From assembly GCF_004348545.1 (NCBI RefSeq), contig NZ_SMKL01000048.1:1-46508 (forward strand): a stretch of DNA of 46,508 nt. The letters run 5' to 3'. Source of the DNA: Jiangella ureilytica (GTDB lineage Bacteria > Actinomycetota > Actinomycetes > Jiangellales > Jiangellaceae). Below the pieces are notes generated by a model, which saw only the letters and a program-made list of their open reading frames with translations, was not told the DNA's origin and ran no database searches. The position numbers and the translations under genes are program-made. Shown here piece by piece: positions 42,623 through 46,508 of this stretch (its first letter is position 1; every line of letters starts with the position of its first letter).

Positions 42623-42876
42623 GTCGGCGGCCGGCCGCGTACGCCATGTGCATCGAGGACGGTCGCGTACTGCTCGCCCTTCAGGTGCCGCTCACTGGCG
42701 GAGAGCTCCGGCCGCAGCCGGGCGACGAGGTCGCGGAGTCGGCGTGGACGCCGCTCCCCGAGGTCGCGCTGCTCCGCCGCTCGTCGCTGGTCGACATCGG
42801 CATCGCCCTGGCGCTCGCCGTCCCGCCGACCGGTCACGTCACTCCCGTCGCTGTGGGCGGCCCGATCCAGCACTAG
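42619..42876 (+). pseudogene. internally deleted Nudix hydrolase gene
   Basis: 85 codons. The beginning (AAYAMCIEDGRVLLAL) is a standard Nudix first strand, and the end (GGELRPQPGDEVAESAWTPLPEVALLRRSSLVDIG) is the usual Nudix C-terminal segment. The central Nudix box with REU.EE.G is absent, so a deletion of roughly 70-90 codons kept the frame. Catalysis is not possible. ATGA coupling to the M48 gene suggests it is still translated. Confidence 0.8.
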
Positions 42877-42880
42877 TCCA

Positions 42881-42930
42881 TGATCATCAACCTTCTGTGC
42901 TGCCCTGACGACACAGAAGGTTGATCATCA
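42881..42930. terminator. bidirectional hairpin terminator
   Basis: An inverted repeat has arms at 42881-42899 and 42912-42930, 18 of 19 positions pairing, around a 12-nt loop. It lies in the convergent junction between the M48/Nudix unit and the CoA-transferase gene. Confidence 0.75.
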
Positions 42931-42963
42931 CGGGTATCCACCGCCAGGCGCGGGCGATACCCG
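42931..42963. terminator. second hairpin in convergent junction
   Basis: CGGGTATC (42931-42938) pairs with GATACCCG (42956-42963) across a 17-nt loop, immediately after the first hairpin. Confidence 0.5.
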
Positions 42964-42987
42964 ACTCCACCGATTCCGGCCGTCACA

Positions 42988-43001
42988 CCGGCTTCGGCCG
43001 G
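42988..43001 (-). terminator. small tetraloop hairpin after the CoA-transferase stop
   Basis: CCGGC-TTCG-GCCGG lies 4 bp beyond the CoA-transferase stop codon. It is a compact stable stem-loop and may help terminate that transcript or protect its 3' end. Confidence 0.5.
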
Positions 43002-43005
43002 CCCG

Positions 43006-44184
43006 CTAACCGTCGGACGCCAGCCAGGCGCGAACGCTCTCGTCGTGCTCGCCCAGCAGGGGCGGCGGGGCGTGCCGCTTCGGGGCGGCGCCGTCGAAGC
43101 GGATCGCCGGACCGGGCAGCTGCACGGTCCCCAGCAGCGGGTGCTCGACGTCGACCAGCAGGCCCTGGGAGCGGGTCTGCTCCCACTCGTAGACCTCGTC
43201 GAGCGTGCGCACCTTGCCGCTCGCGATCCCCGCGGCGTCCAGCAGGGCGAGCCAGTGGTCGCGCGGGTGGGCGGCGAACGCCTTCTCGATGGCGGCGATC
43301 AGCTCGCCGCGGTGCTGGACGCGCAGCCGGTTGGTCGCGAACCGGGCATCGTCCGGCTCCAGGCCCACCACTCCGGCGAAGGCGCGCCACGACAGGTCGT
43401 TGCCGACGGCGACCTGCAGAGCCCCGTCCGAGGCGTTGAACAGTCCGTACGGGGCGATGGACGGGTGGTGGTTGCCAATGGCGTGCGGCACCTCGCCGGC
43501 CACCGTCCAGCGGGTGCCCTGGAAGGCGTGCACGCCGACCAGCGCCGACAGCAGCGAGACGCGGACGACGCGGCCGCGGCCGGTCCGCTCGCGCTCGAGC
43601 AGCGCCGCGAGCAGGCCGGACACGCCGTACATGCCGGCCAGCAGGTCGCCGATGGGCACGCCCACCTTGGCCGGCTGGTCCGGCTCGCCGGTGAGGCTCA
43701 TGATGCCGGCCTCGCCCTGGGCGATCTGGTCGTAGCCCGCCCGGCCCGCCTCGGGACCGTCGGGCCCGAACCCGGTGATCGACAGGACGACGAGCCGCGG
43801 GTTGAGCTCGTGCAGCCGCTCGACGCCGAAGCCGAGGCGGTCGAGGACGCCGGTGCGGAAGTTCTCGACCAGGACGTCGGCCCGCTCGACCAGCCGCGTG
43901 AGCAGCTCCTTGCCCTCCGGCGACTTGAGGTCCGCGGTGACCGACTCCTTGTTGCGGTTGCAGGACAGGAAGTACGACGACACCGGGTCGTCGTCGGGGC
44001 CGAGGAACGGCGGGCCCCAGGTGCGCGACTCGTCGCCGTGGCCGGGCGCCTCGACCTTGATGACGCGCGCGCCGAGGTCGCCGAGCATCATGCCGGCGTG
44101 CGGCCCGGCGAGCGCCCGGCTCAGATCGACGACGACGTAGCCGGCCAGCGGTCCGGCATCGGCGGACTCCTGGGTGTCGGACAT
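43006..44184 (-). CDS. family III CoA-transferase (CaiB/BaiF)
   Basis: 392 residues. LAGYVVVDLSRALAGPHAGMMLGDLGARVIKVEAPGHGDESR contains the typical catalytic Asp region; YFLSCNRNKESVTADLKSPEG, DVLVENFRTGVLDRLG, ITGFGPDGPEAGRAGYDQIAQGEAGIMSLTG are all family hallmarks. It moves CoA between carboxylic acids; the acids are unknown. ATG at 44184 is chosen because TAATCT (minus strand, 44191-44196) is 6 nt upstream; GTG at 44190 is an alternative. Confidence 0.94.
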   Translation of the reverse strand: MSDTQESADAGPLAGYVVVDLSRALAGPHAGMMLGDLGARVIKVEAPGHGDESRTWGPPFLGPDDDPVSSYFLSCNRNKESVTADLKSPEGKELLTRLVERADVLVENFRTGVLDRLGFGVERLHELNPRLVVLSITGFGPDGPEAGRAGYDQIAQGEAGIMSLTGEPDQPAKVGVPIGDLLAGMYGVSGLLAALLERERTGRGRVVRVSLLSALVGVHAFQGTRWTVAGEVPHAIGNHHPSIAPYGLFNASDGALQVAVGNDLSWRAFAGVVGLEPDDARFATNRLRVQHRGELIAAIEKAFAAHPRDHWLALLDAAGIASGKVRTLDEVYEWEQTRSQGLLVDVEHPLLGTVQLPGPAIRFDGAAPKRHAPPPLLGEHDESVRAWLASDG

Positions 44185-44190
44185 CGTCAC

Positions 44191-44196
44191 AGATTA
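44191..44196 (-). promoter_or_regulatory. -10 element for the CoA-transferase gene
   Basis: On the minus strand TAATCT lies 6 nt before the ATG at 44184, predicting a leaderless transcript. It overlaps by 2 bp the rightward -10 box at 44195-44200. Confidence 0.55.
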
Positions 44197-44200
44197 CGCT
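44195..44200 (+). promoter_or_regulatory. -10 element for the carbonic anhydrase gene
   Basis: TACGCT lies 7 nt before the ATG at 44208, predicting a leaderless transcript divergent from the CoA-transferase. Confidence 0.5.
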
Positions 44201-44207
44201 GACGACC

Positions 44208-44942
44208 ATGATCGACGGCGGCCTGCTGTCCCGGCGTGAGACCCTCGGCCTGCTCGGTGCTCTCGGCTTGTCGGCGACGGTGTTCGCGTCCTGTTCGCGC
44301 GGGGGCGAGCCGGAAGCCGCCGATGCCGCGGCCACCCCGTCGCCCGTCCCCACCAGTCCCGACGACGTCTGGGCGGTGCTCGCCGCCGGCAACGAGCGGT
44401 TCGCGACGGGGACGCCGCGGCACCCGCACGAGGACACCGCCTACCGCGAGTCGCTGGTCGCCGGGCAGCACCCGATCGCCTGCGTGCTCAGCTGCGCCGA
44501 CTCGCGGGTCGCGCCGGAGCTCGTCTTCGACCAGGGCCTCGGCGACCTGTTCACCGTCCGCTCCGCCGGCGAGGTCCTCGACGACGCCGTCGTCGGCAGC
44601 ATCGAGTACGCCGTCGAGCACGTCGCCGTCGCGCTGGTCGTCGTGCTCGGGCACGCCGGCTGCGGCGCCGTCCAAGCCACCGTCGACGTCGTCCGAGGAG
44701 CCCCCGCGCCCGGCGGCTCCATCGCGGCGCTGGTGCGGGCCATCGAGCCGGCCGTCCGCGAGGTGCCCGCCGGCGGCGACGACACCGCCTACCTGGCCGA
44801 CTGCGTCGCCGCCCAGGCCCGGCACGCCGCGGCGGCGCTCACCACCGCCTCGCCGATCGTGCACGAGGCGGTCGCCGCCGGCCGCACCGCCGTCGTCGCC
44901 GGGGTCTACGACCTCGAGTCGGGCCGCGTCAGCCAGCTCTGA
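44208..44942 (+). CDS. beta-carbonic anhydrase, predicted Tat-exported lipoprotein
   Basis: 244 residues. The N terminus has a twin-arginine motif (SRRETLG, residues 8-14), a hydrophobic stretch and a lipobox ending at Cys29 (VFASC). The mature part is a beta-class carbonic anhydrase: zinc ligands Cys96, His149 and Cys152 with the Asp98-Arg100 pair (CADSR) and GHAGCGA. It interconverts CO2 and bicarbonate, here outside the cytoplasmic membrane. It overlaps the convergent MHYT gene by 37 bp. Confidence 0.93.
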   Translation: MIDGGLLSRRETLGLLGALGLSATVFASCSRGGEPEAADAAATPSPVPTSPDDVWAVLAAGNERFATGTPRHPHEDTAYRESLVAGQHPIACVLSCADSRVAPELVFDQGLGDLFTVRSAGEVLDDAVVGSIEYAVEHVAVALVVVLGHAGCGAVQATVDVVRGAPAPGGSIAALVRAIEPAVREVPAGGDDTAYLADCVAAQARHAAAALTTASPIVHEAVAAGRTAVVAGVYDLESGRVSQL

Positions 44943-45928
44943 ACGACCGGCGGGTCGTCGCGCGAGTCCCCGTCCTCACGCGGCGTCCGGGTGGGCAACG
45001 GCCGCGGCTGCGGCGCCCGCCGCAGCGGCGTGGGCTGGCGGCGGACCCCCGGCTGCACGTACGGGCGCGCGGCGGCCGGGGTCGTCGGCGCGGGCGACGG
45101 CGGTCCAGCGGCCTGCCGCTGCGTCGGGCGCGAGCGCGGCACGAACAGGTTCTCCCGCTCCCCCTCGACCGGCGGGGCGTAGGGCTCGTCCTCGTCGTCG
45201 GGCGGGCGCAGCTCGACCGGCGACACGGCGATGACGGTGAACCCGGCCAGCAGCAGCGCCCCGAGCCCGATCGTGAACGGCACCAGGAACTCCGTCGCCG
45301 TCGCACCGGCGACCGGGGCGGCCGCGTCGGCGAGGTCGGCCGACACCGCCGCCATGGCGGTGTAGTGCATGCTGCTCACGGCCAGGCCCATGACCAGGGC
45401 CGCGGCGACGGCGCCGGCGAAGGTGCGGATGTTGAACACCAGCCACAGCGCCACGGTGGCCGCGACGATGGCGATCGCCACCGAAGCCGCGACCAGGTCG
45501 CCCCGGTAGTGGATGCTCCCGTTGATGTGCACCGACGCCATCCCGCTGTAGTGCATGGCGGCAACGCCTACGCCGGTACCCAGCCCGCCGAGCAGCAGGG
45601 AACGGGTGCGGTTCCTGCCGTAACCGACCATCAGGACGCCGGCACCGACCACGAGGAAAGCGACGATCAAACTGATCACGGTGAGCGCTACGTTGTAGCG
45701 CACCGGGCTGCCGGAAACGCGGAAGCCGAGCATTGCGATGAAGTGCAGCGTCCAGATCCCGGCGGCCAGCGACGCCGCTCCGGTGATCAACCAATTGCGC
45801 CGCGCGTCACCGGACGATTCTCGCGCGCGGACGGTGCACATGAGCCCGATCACGGCCGCCATCACCATGAAGACGTAACCGATCGCGGGTGTGATGGGTC
45901 CATGCGTGAAATGATCGACATGACTCAT
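44906..45928 (-). CDS. MHYT-domain membrane sensor protein
   Basis: 340 residues with about seven transmembrane helices (residues 15-240). The MHYT-type repeats appear as LHFIAM, AMHYSGM and SMHYTAM, which may bind copper and sense CO, NO or O2. Unlike classical MHYT proteins there is no GGDEF/EAL or kinase output; the C terminus (about 245-340) is a Pro/Arg-rich cytoplasmic tail. The 3' end overlaps the carbonic anhydrase gene. Upstream lie three TGATCAACT repeats. Confidence 0.9.
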   Translation of the reverse strand: MSHVDHFTHGPITPAIGYVFMVMAAVIGLMCTVRARESSGDARRNWLITGAASLAAGIWTLHFIAMLGFRVSGSPVRYNVALTVISLIVAFLVVGAGVLMVGYGRNRTRSLLLGGLGTGVGVAAMHYSGMASVHINGSIHYRGDLVAASVAIAIVAATVALWLVFNIRTFAGAVAAALVMGLAVSSMHYTAMAAVSADLADAAAPVAGATATEFLVPFTIGLGALLLAGFTVIAVSPVELRPPDDEDEPYAPPVEGERENLFVPRSRPTQRQAAGPPSPAPTTPAAARPYVQPGVRRQPTPLRRAPQPRPLPTRTPREDGDSRDDPPVVQSWLTRPDSRS

Positions 45929-46114
45929 GCAGACACAGCCCCCCGTGCGTCCAGTGGATCAATATCAATGTGTTTAGATGATCAACTCATGTGATCAACT
46001 TCTAGTGATCAACTGTGGCATCTCGCGGAAACCACAATGGGGAGCATGTGATATCGCGCTATGCGCCGTCAATAGCTGATTGCGGATGAATTGCCCGATT
46101 CGGCACGTTCTCGA
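45929..46114. other. AT-richer intergenic region upstream of MHYT gene
   Basis: Unlike most of the window this 186-bp stretch is comparatively AT-rich (for example 45958-46000). It holds the promoter region of the MHYT gene and, near 46115, the end of the hydantoinase B gene. Apart from the direct repeats at 45979-46014 I see no gene or hairpin. Confidence 0.5.
45979..46014. repeat. three direct repeats TGATCAACT
   Basis: TGATCAACT occurs at 45979-45987, 45992-46000 and 46006-46014, at 13- and 14-bp intervals. A weaker copy (GGATCAATA) lies about 20 bp before the first. Spacing is not a whole helical turn, so a regulator would contact different faces. A regulator-binding array for the MHYT promoter is the simplest reading. 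Confidence 0.6.
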
Positions 46115-46508
46115 TCAGAGCCGGTCGACGGCGGCGGACGTCGCGCCGCCGGACAGCCGGGCGTACCCGGGGCCGCGGTCGAAGAACGGCTCGTCGCCGG
46201 TCCGCTCCGCCCGCAGGTCAGCGCGGAGCGCGGCGGTCGCGGCCTCGTCGGCGACGGGGTCGTCGAGCGTGCCGCCCACCACCACCCCGTAGTCCGAGCG
46301 GGCGCCGTCGACGGACACCTTCCGCCAGCGCACGTCGCGCAGCACCTCGTCGACCGGGCGGTCCAGCGGATCGCCCCAGCCGCCCCCGCCCGTGGTCCGG
46401 ATGCGGATCACCTCGCCGGCCCGCACCGGCTCGGCGTCGGCGAGCGCGTCCACCGTCCGCTCCCCGGGGCCTCCCGGGTCGATCGTCACCGAGAACGGCC
46501 GCCCGGCC
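46115..46508 (-). CDS. hydantoinase B / oxoprolinase family protein (partial, N terminus beyond window)
   Basis: The last 131 codons or so of a HyuB-type subunit. The IRTTGGGGWGDPLDRPVDEVLRDVRWRKVS motif and the following YGVVV are typical of the C terminus of 5-oxoprolinase/hydantoinase B subunits, which carry out ATP-dependent hydrolysis of cyclic amides such as hydantoins. The frame stays open through the right edge. Whether hyuA lies beyond is not visible. Confidence 0.9.
   Translation of the reverse strand, partial: AGRPFSVTIDPGGPGERTVDALADAEPVRAGEVIRIRTTGGGGWGDPLDRPVDEVLRDVRWRKVSVDGARSDYGVVVGGTLDDPVADEAATAALRADLRAERTGDEPFFDRGPGYARLSGGATSAAVDRL

Overview
This 46.5 kb window is GC-rich chromosome from an actinobacterium. 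The evidence is very high GC at third codon positions, frequent GTG starts, many ATGA/GTGA stop-start overlaps, F420/PPOX-type oxidoreductases, a trehalose TreYZ pathway fed by GlgX, and the actinobacterial housekeeping run ald-xerD-parA-scpA-scpB-rluB-aroH-tyrA-cmk-plsC-der. A Jiangella- or Nocardioides-like genome would fit, but the sequence alone does not settle the genus. I recognised no rRNA, tRNA, CRISPR array, prophage or intact insertion sequence.

Layout. 0.2-2.3 kb: small regulatory and redox genes (PPOX protein, SRPBCC-ArsR pair, a membrane protein). 2.4-4.8 kb: a DUF998 membrane protein, a YCII/DGPF-like protein and an ECF42-like sigma factor with a long C-terminal extension. 4.8-11 kb: glgX-treY-treZ, which converts glycogen to trehalose. 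11.1-12.9 kb: a TIM-barrel sugar isomerase and a 2-hydroxyacid dehydrogenase behind a LacI-type operator. 13.2-16 kb: a four-gene minus-strand operon (AraC regulator, F420/PPOX enzyme, RibD_C reductase, NAD-dependent epimerase). 16.2-19.4 kb: a membrane-anchored sialidase-fold protein and a MerR regulator. 19.4-22 kb: a TetM/OtrA-type ribosomal protection GTPase and a broken HNH endonuclease gene.

22-35 kb: two AlkZ/AlkX-type DNA glycosylase genes face each other across a 170-bp palindromic element. The second is translationally coupled to an ATP-dependent DNA ligase and to the housekeeping operon that starts with parA. 35-39.3 kb: fmt-rsmB-GNAT-Nudix operon. 39.3-41.4 kb: a barbiturase/cyanuric-acid-hydrolase family enzyme with a carbamate kinase. 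41.5-42.9 kb: an M48 protease coupled to a gutted Nudix gene. 43-46.5 kb: a CoA-transferase and a predicted Tat-lipoprotein carbonic anhydrase divergently transcribed from overlapping promoters, an MHYT membrane sensor, and the 3' end of a hydantoinase B gene cut by the window edge.

The most unusual structure is a pair of 164-170-bp palindromic elements (10982-11145 and 23108-23277). They have related cores, and their central hairpin stem differs by three compensatory base-pair changes. Each sits exactly in a convergent gene junction and contains the stop codons of both neighbours. A second theme is a recurring promoter-start arrangement (TANNNT, 6-8 nt, then ATG/GTG) that predicts many leaderless mRNAs.
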